Source of the DNA: Hypericum androsaemum
Lineage: Eukaryota > Streptophyta > Magnoliopsida > Malpighiales > Hypericaceae
Assembly: GCA_963995505.1 (NCBI GenBank)
Contig: OZ023197.1
Coordinates: 2,525,001 to 2,589,000, forward strand
DNA length: 64,000 nucleotides
Reading direction: 5' to 3'
Below the pieces are notes generated by a model. That model worked only from the letters and a program-made list of their open reading frames with translations, was not told where the DNA came from and ran no database searches. This document shows positions 44,827-55,896 of the stretch, in pieces. Position numbers and translations under genes: made by a program. Numbering within the stretch: the stretch's first letter is position 1; every line of letters starts with the position of its first letter.

Positions 44827-45380
44827 GGGAAAACTATATTTTACTACCATGTAATTTGACGTATTCTGCATTTGGACTGTGTAGTTTAAAAATTTATATT
44901 TAGACCATGTGGTTTTTTCTGGACATGTCTCAGTCCCGGGCAGTCCGGGTCCCAGCCATTTGGCCGTCCACGTTGGTTCCACGTCTCCCAAACAACGGTG
45001 TTCGGCGTCCTACATGTGCAGTCCATTGTGTAGGTCGTTACTGATGTGTCATGTGAAAAATTACTAAATTAGTCCCATTCAAATCTCACGAAGATCAACA
45101 TCTTAGCCTTTGCATACCTCTGTTTGGGACTAATTTGACAATTTATCACATGCCAAGTTAGCAACGACTTGCACAACTTACTGTCCACGTAGGACGTCAA
45201 ACGATGTCATTTGGGGGACTTGGAACCAACATGGATGGCCAAATGAGCGGGCAGCTATCCAGGCTGCCCAAGACTGAGACGTGTTCGAAAAAAAATCACA
45301 AGGTCTAAATATGAAATTTTAAACCATACGGCCCCAAAGCAGCATACGTCAAATCACTGAATATTAAAGTGTATTTTTCC
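44827..45380. mobile_element. Small Mutator-like MITE (554 bp), near-complete inverted repeat
   Basis: Ends GGGAAAACTA and GGAAAAATAC, with 9-bp flanks TATGAAATA (44818-44826) and TACGAAATA (45381-45389), 8 of 9 identical. Almost the whole element is an inverted repeat: TTTGGCCGTCCACGTTGGTTCCA near 44959 and its inverted partner near 45220, and GTAATTTGACGTATTCTGC near 44852 and its partner near 45340. It is non-coding. Its termini and TSD length match the 35825-37134 element, so both probably used the same transposase. Confidence 0.85.
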
Positions 45381-45389
45381 TACGAAATA

Positions 45390-46141
45390 TCAAGGAACTA
45401 AATTTTTATATGGACGTAGAAAAGGATGTCCTATGACGCCCGTCATGTCCAAAAAAATAGCGATTCACTCGAATCTGGATTAGTTAAATTGCATATAAAT
45501 TTAGGCCAAAAAATATATATAATTATCTTTTAGAATTTGACCCTCCGATCGCTGGCGGCCTGGCACTACAAGCTTCATGATTCTAGGATTGGTTGATACA
45601 AACTAAGTTCAGGTGTGCTTCAAGCTATTTTAGCCACTTGGTGTTTGGTCCAATTGGGTTCTCTATGAGGCACAATACATGGAAATTCCATACAATTCTT
45701 CGGTTACTATATTAGAAATTTAAGCTGGTTCTTGACGATTTCTCTTCAATGTTGGAAATGGAGCTGACATGCTCGGAATTTTTTCATGTCAATAAATGGG
45801 CCAAACGTCCAAGGAACCGGGGCTTTTTAAGGATGTTTAATAAGTGTTTTGATTTTGCCTTTTCCCCCTAGTGAGTTAGTTTATTACTGTTGTGCAATAA
45901 AAAGGGGGATTATGTAATATATTGTAATGAAATCACTTGATTGTTTACCATGTCATATTTTTCAGTTTTGTAGCCTATCATGTACTAGTTGTTTTTCATC
46001 TACCAAGTGATTACCATAATTCAAGTTTGAAACTTGTAAATGGATGGCTTAATTATCTTACAAAATTGTCCTTTACCAAAAACAAAAAACTCTTCTCAAA
46101 CTAAAATCTCCCAAATCGAAACACAAGGTGAAAAGAGATTA
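45390..46141. other. Intergenic, no gene recognised
   Basis: AT-rich spacer between the MITE and the second Cassandra. Nothing supportable seen. Confidence 0.4.
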
Positions 46142-46564
46142 TGTGATACTCTGTAAATGATATGTTCTGTCTGAAAAGCTTTAAGCAATTTGATTGGTAC
46201 TATCCATATCAACAAGGTGCACCTTCTTTTCTGGCACACATCTGGAGAGAACTCCAAAGTTAAATGCGTTTGGCCGGGAGTAGGATCAGGATGGGTGACC
46301 TCCTGGGAAGTATTTTTCGGGATGCATGTGAGTGAGGACAAAACACGCTGGAAAAAACTCGTGTTGACCTGTGGAGACAGTCAGTCGAATCACAGGGTGT
46401 TACATTTTGTATCAGAGCAAATACAGTAAATACGATTCTAGGACTGTTCTGTGATCTGTCTGTTGCGACGTCCGTGACCTCGTCGCGTATTTAAGAACGG
46501 GTGTATGTGATACCCCGAAAATAATATGTTCTGTCTGAAAGCCTTAAGTTATTTGATTAGTACT
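46142..46564 (+). mobile_element. Second Cassandra TRIM, plus strand, right LTR truncated by a copia insertion
   Basis: Left LTR 46142-46404 (TGTGATACTC ... GGTGTTACA), degenerate primer site TTTTGTATCAGAGCAA at 46405-46420, and a core of about 85 bp. The right LTR starts at 46506 (TGTGATACCCC) and matches the left LTR for only about 57 bp, up to about 46562. The sequence then switches to the copia LTR. It is in the opposite orientation to the complete copy at 44071. Confidence 0.85.
46247..46311 (+). repeat. 5S rRNA-like domain in Cassandra LTR (best preserved copy)
   Basis: AGAACTCCAAAGTTAAATGC followed by GGATGGGTGACCTCCTGGGA reproduces the 5S rRNA internal control region closely; the 20 bases given last look identical to the plant 5S consensus as I know it. 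It is embedded in an LTR and lacks the 5S 5' end, so it is not a 5S gene. Confidence 0.88.
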
Positions 46565-47028
46565 TGAACAATTATCACCAATGATTATCCATAAAATAAT
46601 TAATTAAAAGTTTTTGAGATTTGAATCTCATGATAAAATTTTTAATTAAATTTAAAGAGATTTGAAGGAATAGAGTTGTTATACGGGATAACAACTCAAT
46701 CCTTATCTCTCTCCTGGAAATTCTTATTAAATACGTAATAAGGGTTTACAGGAGAGAAAGAAAAATACGCAGACACACCCCAGAGAAAAAGATACGTAAC
46801 TTTTTCTCTATGAGACTCTCAAGACTTTTAGGCGGTGAAACCCAATTTTTGCTTCGAGTACGTGAGAGAGGACGACCAGTGACAAGTCTCTCTTGATCCT
46901 GTGACATACCTCTTGAAGAACGGACTGCGCTACAAGAGGTAAATCTTTCATATGGCTATTTCGTATTAATGATTTATTTGTTAATTATTTTAGTTTCGCA
47001 TTAATTATGATTATGCATGAAACCTTCA
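46565..47028 (+). repeat. 5' LTR of a Ty1/copia element
   Basis: TGAACAATTATCACC ... AACCTTCA, about 464 bp. The left edge is set by where the Cassandra match stops and the right edge by the primer-binding site. The partner LTR is not in the window, so the edges are inferred rather than confirmed by alignment. Confidence 0.6.
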
Positions 47029-47029
47029 T

Positions 47030-47049
47030 TGGTATCAGAGCCATAACAA
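47030..47049 (+). promoter_or_regulatory. tRNA-iMet primer-binding site of the copia element
   Basis: TGGTATCAGAGCCATAACAA follows the LTR after one base. The first 15-16 bases match the initiator-Met tRNA 3' end. Confidence 0.85.
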
Positions 47050-48587
47050 GGTTTGTTCTGGTTAAATTCATTTTTTTTGTTAATGAAAATCGCTTTTGTT
47101 ATTTTCTATCAAAAATCGAATTTATTGTTCTTAATAAACCATACTGTTGTTCTTACGTGAATAAAAGGATATAGTGTAGGGACTGAACTGAACTTGTCGA
47201 ACCTATGCATGATAACACGTTTCTGTCCTTATTTGCACACGCGTTAATCGTGTTGTATTGTTCTGAATTTATGCATTCTGAGCGTACAAAAGGACTTCGT
47301 CCTTGTGTGAAACGCGTGAAGATCTGTGGGATTAAAATGATGTTTTCCCAAAAAATCCCCAAATCAGGATGAACCCTAATTTTCAATTGAGCGTTCTTCC
47401 CCAAATCGGTTCTGCTATCCTCGATAGCGAATCTCAATTAGTCGATGTTAATCGACTCCCGACCCCGACCGGCGACGGTCCTCCACTCCAAGTTCACCGA
47501 CGACCTCAGATAGTCGTCTAACCCCGTCGGTCTAAAAATCCAGATCGAGACGAACCCGATCGACTCCTATGATTTCTACCAATTCACAAGTTCCAACCAC
47601 AGTGACGGGCAACGAGGTCGCTCAACGCCAACCGACAGAGATCTCACCGGACGTAAGTCAAGAAGATTGATTGGTCTGGGTATTTGTTCGATGCAACCAG
47701 AGAAGGTAAAAGATCTCGTCTTCTAGCAGATTCGAAGCCGTCGACCAGAGAAGAAGATTGATCGATGTTGGTCCCGAATAGAAGTTAAGAGGCGGCTGTT
47801 CTTCGATGGTCGATGTAGCAACCGGCGTCAATGTCGATATGGCCGGAATCCTCGCCGGCGGTATCAAAAACAGAGATTGACTTTCTTTCTTTTTTTGAAA
47901 ACAGAGATTGACGTTGGAAGCTCGCTGAGCCAAGAAACCCTATTTCAGATTCTGGACTAAATTCGAATTGGGCCGTGTTCTTAGGTAAAAATTGGGTCTT
48001 TCAAAAAATTTTGATTTAGGCCGAGAGAAAATGGTTTTTGCGGACTGAGAGAAAATGTTTTGGTGAGCCATTTTTTTAACTCGGGCCTGGATCAAATTTT
48101 AAAGGAAATAAATCTGAATTAAGGAAAAAGGGTTCTGGCCTTATGGGCCCCTATCTCGACCCGGCCCGCTACCAGCGTTGACCATTCAGACCAGGTCAAC
48201 GCAGGCCTTCCCAAATCGGACGCTGGCTTTAAGATAATAAACTTTTCGGCCTAATTTAATAAACTTTTGGTTTATTCAAGATAATAAAATTTTAAAAAAG
48301 ATTTTAAAGAAATCTTTTAATCACGTGGTCTTATGAAATTAATGTGATATTTTTTTAAAACCATAATATTATTAGAATATGTTCTTAAAATATTTTTTTC
48401 GTAATTTTAAAGTCTGGACACTAAAAATTATGGAAAGAACAAGACTTATAAATCACGCAATAAAGTCTAAAAAATGTGAATATTCTTTATGTATATTGTC
48501 ATCATTATGATTAAAATTAAGTTTTTGATCTTATTGGGACTACTTAAGAATTAACTCGATTCGCTTGCATTATGATGTAGGTTCAAG
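47050..48587. other. Long 5' leader of the copia element
   Basis: About 1.5 kb between the primer site and the first open frame, unusually long for a copia element. GC-richer around 47440-47900, AT-rich afterwards. No supportable coding region. A TGATGTAG|G sequence at about 48574-48581 could be a splice acceptor just before the next open frame. Confidence 0.45.
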
Positions 48588-49037
48588 ATGGCATATCGAA
48601 CCCCACTCGTGCTGAATAGGCCAGGGCGCGCTGCGGCGGTACTCAAGATGCACGACGCGATATTGGAGGATCGTATCCAATGGGAGGAGCATAAAGATGA
48701 CGTTGAAGTGCACAAAGAAATGTAGGAATGCGTTTGGGCTGGTGGCTATGGCCGCAGAGATCGTTGGGAATTCATGTTTACCGATCTTCTGGAAACAATG
48801 GCGATAGCAGAAAATATTGAAGTTTTTCTGCCTCCTCCATATGTCGCGACACATAAGAGGGCTTTAAAAGGTATGATTATGTATTTGGGCAGCACGGGAA
48901 TTGATTGTCCTGGAACTCCATTGAAATTGCGAAGTGGGCGATTAGTACGTCGCTTCAGCAAGAGGGTTTTCAGAATCCCGGAACCTGATGTCGAGAGGAT
49001 CATCAATTCAAAGCCAGTCAAGATCTTGTATTATTAG
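48588..49037 (+). pseudogene. Unknown 149-codon frame between copia leader and gag, one internal stop
   Basis: A frame from ATG at 48588 (MAYRTPLVLNRPGRAAAVLK) to a stop at 49035-49037, interrupted by a TAG at 48723-48725. The protein would be about 17 kDa, mixed charge at first, with a basic C-terminus (RLVRRFSKRVFRIPEPDVER). I recognise no family. It is collinear with the element and precedes gag, so it could be an extra element gene or a captured host fragment. Confidence 0.4.
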
Positions 49038-49421
49038 AGAATATACAAGAATGATGCGTGGATTTTATTTATTTTAAGTCTTGTTGGAAGTTTTAGAACT
49101 ATGTGTTTAAGAACTTCGAGTATTTCAGTGGTTATTTATTTTTGTTAAGACAAGTCGTGTTTACAATTGAATAAAATTCGTTTGTTTAATTATTATTGTT
49201 ACCACGTGAAATATCCATTTGTTTTACTATGCAAAAAACTTTAACATTTAAAGTTCAAAATTAATTCTCGGAAGGTGAGGAAAAATATGCCCGTGACCTA
49301 CTTCCATTCGAGAGTAATTAAAAACTTTATATTGTTTAAAGTTATAACCGCGTAGTAAATTAAATTGTATTGCTGAAATAAATTCCTAACACGCAATAAT
49401 TTTTCATAATTTCCTATAGAT

Positions 49422-49995
49422 ATGTCGATTGCTTCCAAATCCATCATCGCCGAGCTCAACAAGGATTTGAAGCTCAAAGGCAATAATTATGACAACTGGA
49501 GCATAAAAAGCTAGTATGTCTTGGAAGAACAAGAAGTTCTTGAGACCATTAATGTTATTATGGTCCAGCCTGAAGATGGTCCAACTGCTCAGCACAAGCA
49601 TGATCAGGACGCCTACTTGGGTTGGAAGAAGAAGAATTTTACTGCTCATCTCATCCTATTGAGCGCCATGATAGATGATATCACTAGGCAGTTTTGAGCT
49701 TTCGAAAATGTAAAGGACCTATGGGATGCGCTTAAAGAGAAATTTGGGAAGATCTCCACCTCAAAGCTGCGAGTTTTGACCAATAGGTTTGACACTTACA
49801 AGAAGCGTCCTAATCATACAATGAAGAAGCATCTTCGGGAAATGTCCAACATGATCAGTGAGCTGGTAGAAGCTGGTCATGTGCTTAGTGACAAGCAGAA
49901 GATCCAAGCTGTCATTCGTTCCCTGCCTGCAAATTGGGAACACATGAAAATGACCCTTACCCATGCTGATAATGTCAAGACATTTGATGACGTAG
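49422..49995 (+). pseudogene. Ty1/copia gag (UBN2-type), interrupted and truncated by an Athila insertion
   Basis: Starts MSIASKSIIAELNKDLKLKG and shows the copia gag pattern NYDNWSIKS, then AYLGWKKKNFTAHLILLSAM, VKDLWDALKEKFG, LTNRFDTYKKRPNHTMKKHL, MSNMISELVEAGHVLSDKQK and IRSLPANWEHMKMT. Stops fall at about 49512-49514 (TAG) and 49695-49697 (TGA). The match ends within KTFDDVV at 49995, where the LTR of the minus-strand Athila-like element begins. Zinc knuckle, protease, integrase and RT are missing from the window; they may lie beyond its right end. Confidence 0.8.
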
Positions 49996-50506
49996 TGATG
50001 TACGCAAAATGGGGAACAATTAAACGCACAAGCAAATAGTATAGTGGTAAGTAAGGTTCTTAGCACTGAGGGTTGAACACTAAATCAAGGCAAATAATTA
50101 TGTGAAGCGGGAAAATTAAAGATTTATAAGGTTGTGAAAGGTTGCAAGTAAACGAACGAGATTAGAAACGCCAGTAAAGACGAGTTATAAATCAATAGAG
50201 ATAAACGAGCACGATACCTTTATGGACTACCCATCTATGTCGAGACTATAGTTTTTATGAAATTCTAACTAGTACCTGGAGTATTCTAATGCATCTCCCT
50301 AATGCTTCCACTCATTAGGATGAAAAAACTAAGCTAGAGTAGTTCATGATTACTAATCAATGCTTTCGCTCATTAATTAGACCAAGAACTAAACTAAATT
50401 CAATTATGATGTTAACTCCTAGCAGGTTATCCCTTAGTATCAAGATTCCTCATTAATACCTTAAGACATGTCAATTGACTCTTCTGTTGATTCTAATGCC
50501 TTCCGG
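49996..50506 (-). repeat. Left piece of the Athila-like 3' LTR
   Basis: Begins TGATGTAC on the plus strand. It continues, after removal of the 50507-57254 element, into 57260. The other LTR end is ...ACTCATCA at 58248, so the LTR ends form the inverted pair TGATG...CATCA. Total LTR length would be about 1.5 kb, a normal size for Athila-type elements. Confidence 0.7.
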
Positions 50507-51258
50507 TGATGTGAAGCTACAAGACTCACAGCAAGTGCAAGTACCAATTGGGCAAAAACGTTTCAAGCGGAACTTAATGGATTAATGCAAGAAGTCTGGG
50601 CTCAAGCCAATGCGTACAAGTGCAAGGACGTGCATGAGGCCCATGCAAAGCCCATGCACGTGATAGAGGCTATTTTGGAAGCTTGACATGCACGTAAGCT
50701 TCTAGATGCATGCGCACATGGAGAATCAAGAAGAATCAGCCTATTTAGTCTGTGCATCTACTTGTTTTGGACGTGCAGCTATTAGTTATTCTATTAGATA
50801 TTATTTGCTTAGATTATTTCTTGTTTAGTTGAAATAATTCGGCCAGAATCTCCTTAGATTAGGAAAGAGAGTTTTGGCCAGCCTTTGAACTCCTTTTTAG
50901 GAGTTAGCTTGTTTTAGGAATATTTGGGTATTTTTGGAGCCTATATAAAGAGGTCTCCTAACAATAAAAAGGGACGAAACTTTTGAGATTGAAATCTTTC
51001 TTGTGAGTAAAGATACTCCTTGTGTGTTCTTGCTAATTGCTGGCTTGCTTAGCTTGAGCGCAACTTTCACTTATCAAATGATTCTTCCATCATCGTTTGT
51101 GGCGTGATTCGACTTGGACCAAAGGTTCACGAAATTCTATTGCTTGGGTTGCGGTTCTTCCAAACCAAGGTTCTGGCAAGGCTCAAGTTCGTGGGTTGCG
51201 GTCTGTTCCATCCAAAGTAGCACGGTCCGTTGTGAGCCTCCTGCCGAGGTTCATATCA
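50507..51258 (+). repeat. 5' LTR of Ty3 element 3
   Basis: Contains a TATA-like CTATATAAAG at 50941-50950 followed by CAATAAAAAGGG, a plausible promoter and polyadenylation region. It lacks 19 bp present in the 3' LTR; the deleted segment lies between two GGGC repeats. Confidence 0.94.
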
Positions 51259-51260
51259 TT

Positions 51261-51277
51261 TGGTATCAGAGCCACGG
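51261..51277 (+). promoter_or_regulatory. tRNA-iMet-type primer-binding site, Ty3 element 3
   Basis: TGGTATCAGAGCCACGG, two bases after the 5' LTR. Confidence 0.9.
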
Positions 51278-51869
51278 CTTGCTACTATCTATCCTTACCT
51301 TTCCTTTTGTTGGTATAGTATCCAATTCGTTTTTTATAAGTAGTTTGATTCGTTTGTGTTTCGAGCAATCAGATTCGTGACTTAGTTATTCTAGGTTGTG
51401 TATTCTGATCAAAAGAAAAAAAGGAAAAAAAAAAAGAAAACAAAAGAAGAAGCAAGACTAAACTGGAAATTGCAAGACTAAAGCGGAGCAAGGCGAATTG
51501 GGAAGCTTGTGATTAAAGAGAAAACTCAAGAGAAACAAAAGAGGAAGCAAGAAGCAAGTCCAATAGGCGGACAGAAAACAAGAGGAAGTCAGTCCGAATA
51601 AATCTACGTGCAGCGCAAGAAGACAAGGAACTACCTTTGATAGTGATCCGTGTAGTTCAAGCAAAGCCTTGTTAGCTTAGTAAGAACGTACAAGAGTATC
51701 ACGAGAGGAAAAAGGCAAGAGTTTGTGAGTGCATTAGAGAGAAAAGCCAAATAATTGAGTGCAAACACGAGTGAACTTGAGTGCAACTTACATTGAGAGT
51801 AAACACGTAAGGGAGTGAACTTGTGAGGCCATCAATTTTTTTTTACTAACGAAATTTTCTTGCAGCAAG
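51278..51869. other. 5' leader of Ty3 element 3
   Basis: Purine-rich leader with A/AG-rich tracts around 51411-51560. No frame supported before the gag ATG at 51870. Confidence 0.6.
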
Positions 51870-53298
51870 ATGTCTTACGAAGATCAAAGAGAAAAGGAGG
51901 GTACGTTGGCTGATGTTGGTCTTAAGGTGTTTGTGGAGGCCATGACAGGCCAATTCCAACAAATGATGCGAGCGGAGATGGAGCCGTTGCAACAACGCAT
52001 AGATGCAATGGAGGACACTCGCAACAACCAACAATCAAGAAGAGAAGTCCAAGCACAACGAAGGTTTGCACCTTTGGTAGGCACAAGTGGAGGAGAATTC
52101 CGTGCACAAAGAAGGAGAGCACCTTTGGGAAGCACAAGTGAAGAAGATTCCGACCCTTTTCAGGAGGAGGACGTAGGCTCTACAAGGAATCTTAGGAGAG
52201 CAAGGACTGACCGCCCACCTAGGGAGGCAAGGCGAAGAGGAGATGACAACTTGGGAAGTATTAAGCTGAAGATACCTTCCTTTGTAGGTCGTTCTGACCC
52301 GGAGGCATACCTAGAGTGGGAGAAGAAGATTGAGTTCGTGTTTGATTGCCACAATTGTTCCGAAGCAAAAAAGGTAAAGCTGGCTGTGACTGAATTCGCT
52401 GATTATGTTATAACGTGGTGGGATCAACTTGTCACAAGCAGGAGGCATAATAGAGAGCGTCCTATAGCTACATGGGAGGAGATGAAAGTGGTGATGTCAT
52501 TACTACCGAGAGCTATACAAGAAGTTACAAGGGATGAGACAAGGAAGTCTGAGCGTGGAAGAATATTACAAACAAATGGAGATGGCCATGATAAGAGCTG
52601 ATGTGGAGGAAGATAGAGAAGCTACCATGGCAAGGTTCTTGAATGGACTCAATCCTGAGATCCATGACAAGGTAGAGTTGCAACACTATGTGGAGTTGGA
52701 GGACATGGTGCATATGGCCACGAAAATTGAGAAGCAACTGAAGAGAGGAGGAGGAGGGACAAGAGCTACATCAAGTGCTAATTGGAAGCCAAACTATTCA
52801 AAGAAATTTGACAAACCACATGCAACCAAGATAGAGCACAAGACTGAGAGTTCCAATGCCAACTCTCAAAAGAAGGTGGAAGCCACTCCCACACGAAACC
52901 GTGATATCAAGTGCTTCAAGTGTCAAGGAAGGGGGCACATCTCAAGTCAATGCCCTAACAAACAGTTTATGGTGATTAGAGAGAGTGGGGAGGTCGTAAC
53001 AGAAGGAGAAGATTCGGATCATGATAGCATGCCTTCATTGGAAGACGTATCCGAAGAGGAAATTCAATTTTCTGAAGGACTCACTCTAGTGGCAAGAAGA
53101 GCCTTGAACTTGCAAGCAAGAGAAGAAGATGACAAAGCACAAAGGGAGAATATCTTCCATACAAGGTGTTATGTCAAGGACAAGGTGTGTAGTGTCCTCA
53201 TTGATGGAGGCAGCTGTGCTAACGTGGCAAGCACTACTATGGTTGAGAAGTTAGGGTTACTCACGAAGAAACACCCTAAACCTTACAAGCTGCAATAG
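51870..53298 (+). pseudogene. gag and protease of Ty3 element 3, with frameshift
   Basis: Starts MSYEDQREKEGTLADVG. It has a Gln/Arg-rich middle and the gag core IKLKIPSFVGRSDPEAYLEW, FVFDCHNCSEAKKVKLAV and ITWWDQLV. Near 52490-52500 the frame shifts: the protein continues in another frame with LSVEEYYKQME and ATMARFLNGLNPEI. A few expected residues are missing at the shift, pointing to a small deletion. The zinc knuckle CFKCQGRGHISSQC is at about 52912-52953. The protease active site VLIDGGSCANVAS is at about 53191-53229 with its Asp present. The segment ends at a TAG (53296-53298) where relatives have Trp. Confidence 0.88.
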
Positions 53299-55896
53299 CT
53301 GAATGATAGTGGAGAAGTCCGAGTGGAGAAGCAAGTGCTAGTGACATTCCGCATTGGCAAGTACGAAGATGAAGTGTTGTGCGATGTTGTGCCAATGCAA
53401 GCTAGTCATCTACTGTTGGGGAGGCCGTGGCAGTTTGATAGAAGAGTAACTCATGACGGAGACACCAACAAGTACTCATTCACACTCAATAGGTGTGTGT
53501 TCACTTTGGCACCCTTAGCGCCATCACAAGTTTGTGAAGATCAGATGAAGTTACAAAAAGAAAGTGATGAGAGAAAAAAAGGTGAGCAAAAGAAACGAAT
53601 TGAGAGGAGAGAAGAAGCCAAAAAACAGAAAGGAAAAACGGCCAAAAGAGAGGATACAATGGAGCGAACAAAAGAAGCCGGAAAAACAGAATTGAAATCG
53701 GCCATTGAGAGAAAATCCGAGGGATGGAAAAAGAACTACTATGTGGGAGCAAGTGAAATCAAGCAAGCTTGTTTTGAAAAAAAGTCTATGATCTTACTCC
53801 GGTATAGGGAGACACTTTTGATCACTAACGAACTTGAGCCACACTTGCCTAGTATGGTTGTTTCTCTCTTGCAGGACTACAAGGATGTCTTTCCCGAAGA
53901 GCTACCAGCTGGATTACCACCTATACGAGGGATTGAGCATCAAATTGACTTTGTTCCAGGAGCTACCATACCTAACCGCCCCGCATATAGAAGTAATCCT
54001 GAGGAAACAAAGGAACTTGAGAGGCAAGTCAATGAGCTTTTGGAAAAAGGGTACGTGAGAGAAAGCATGAGCCCATGTGCTGTTCCAGTCCTACTTGTGC
54101 CTAAGAAGGATGGATCATGGAGGATGTGTGTTGATTGCCGAGCTGTCAACAACATCACGGTAAAATATCGTCACCCTATTCCTCGCTTAGATGACATGTT
54201 AGATGAGTTGCATGGATCTTGCATGTTTTCTAAGATTGACTTAAAAAGTGGTTATCATCAGATTAGGATGAAAGAAGGAGATGAGTGGAAGACTGCTTTT
54301 AAAACAAAATATGGGTTATATGAGTGGATGGTCATGCCGTTCGGGTTATCTAATGCACCTAGTACATTCATGCGCCTTATGAATCATGTCTTACGTCCAT
54401 TCATTGGCAAATTTGTCGTTGTGTACTTTGATGATATACTCATTTATAGTACGAGTTTAGAGGATCATGTAGAGCATTTGAAATCTGTCCTAGATGCACT
54501 TAGAGAGGATCAATTATTTGCCAACTTGAAGAAGTGCACCTTTTGCACAGATAAACTTGTATTCTTGGGTTTTGTTGTTAGTGCTCACGGGATACAGGTT
54601 GATGAGGAGAAGATCCGAGCCATCCGGGACTGGCCAAGTCCTACAAGTGTTGCTAATGTTCGAAGTTTTCATGGCTTAGCTAGCTTTTACAGGAGGTTCG
54701 TGAAAGACTTTAGTAGCCTAGCCGCGCCCCTCACTAAAGTCATCAAGAAGAACGTCGGATTTAGTTGGGGAGAAGCTCAAGAGAACTCATTCCAACTCAT
54801 CAAAGAGAAGTTCACTAATGCTCCTTTGTTGGCTTTGCCTAACTTTGCTAAAACCTTTGAAGTTGAATGTGATGCCTCAGGTATAGGGATTGGAGCTGTC
54901 CTCATGCAAGAAGGGAGACCAATTGCCTACTTTAGTGAGAAACTAAGTCGAGCAACCTTGAACTATCCAACTTATGACAAAGAGTTGTATGCGCTAGTTC
55001 GAACATTGAAAACATGGCAGCATTACTTGTGGCCCAAGGAATTCGTGATCCACACTGATCATGAATCACTCAAGCACTTAAAGGGGCAACACAAGTTGAA
55101 TAGGAGGCATGCACGATGGGTGGAGTTCATTGAGACATTTCCTTATGTCATTCGCTACAAGCAAGGTAAGGAAAATGTAGTAGCTGATGCCCTATCGCGA
55201 AGGTATGCTTTGATCTCAACTCTTGATGCGAAGTTAATTGGTTTTGAACACCTTAAAGAGTTGTATACTTATGATACTGATTTTGGTGATCTGTTCCGAG
55301 CTACGGAGAAGAGTGCAAGTGGTAAATTTTTTTGGAATGAAGGTTACCTATTTCGTGAGAACAAACTTTGTGTGCCTAATTGTTCTATGCGAGAGTTGCT
55401 AATTCAGGAGGCACATGGAGGCGGATTGATGGGGCACTTTGGAATCGCAAAGACTTTGGCAATGCTACAAGATCACTTCTATTGGCCACACATGAAGCGC
55501 GACGTAGAAAGAGTTTGTGGGCGTTGCATCACATGCAAGCAAGCCAAGTCAAAGGTAAAACCCCACGGTTTGTATACCCCACTACATATACCTAGTGAGC
55601 CTTGGATTGATATCTCTATGGATTTTGTGTTAGGACTGCCTAGGACTAAACGTGGAAGGGATTCAATCTTTGTGGTAGTGGATAGGTTTTCTAAGATGGC
55701 ACATTTTATTCCATGTCATAAGACTGATGATGCTTCAAACATTGCTGATTTGTTCTTTAGAGAAGTTGTTAGGTTGCATGGTATGCCTAGAACTATTATT
55801 TCTGATAGAGATGCTAAGTTCTTGAGTTACTTTTGGAAGACCTTGTGGAGTAAGTTAGGTACCAAGTTGTTATTTTCTACTACTTGTCATCCATAA
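53299..55896 (+). pseudogene. RT, RNase H and integrase (N-terminal part) of Ty3 element 3
   Basis: In frame with the second gag frame. Order: [17 protein letters not shown], a Lys/Glu-rich linker (about 53550-53720), [22 protein letters not shown] motifs [48 protein letters not shown] and the catalytic YFDDILIYS, RNase [18 protein letters not shown] and [11 protein letters not shown], integrase HHCC ([12 protein letters not shown] ... CITCKQAK) and the core with [16 protein letters not shown] and [10 protein letters not shown]. It ends at TAA (55894-55896) where relatives have Gln, just before the TDGQTE block. Confidence 0.92.

Noticed and set aside
46247..46311. A true 5S rRNA gene
   Set aside because: Only the inner part matches, the 5' end is missing, and the match lies inside a retrotransposon LTR.
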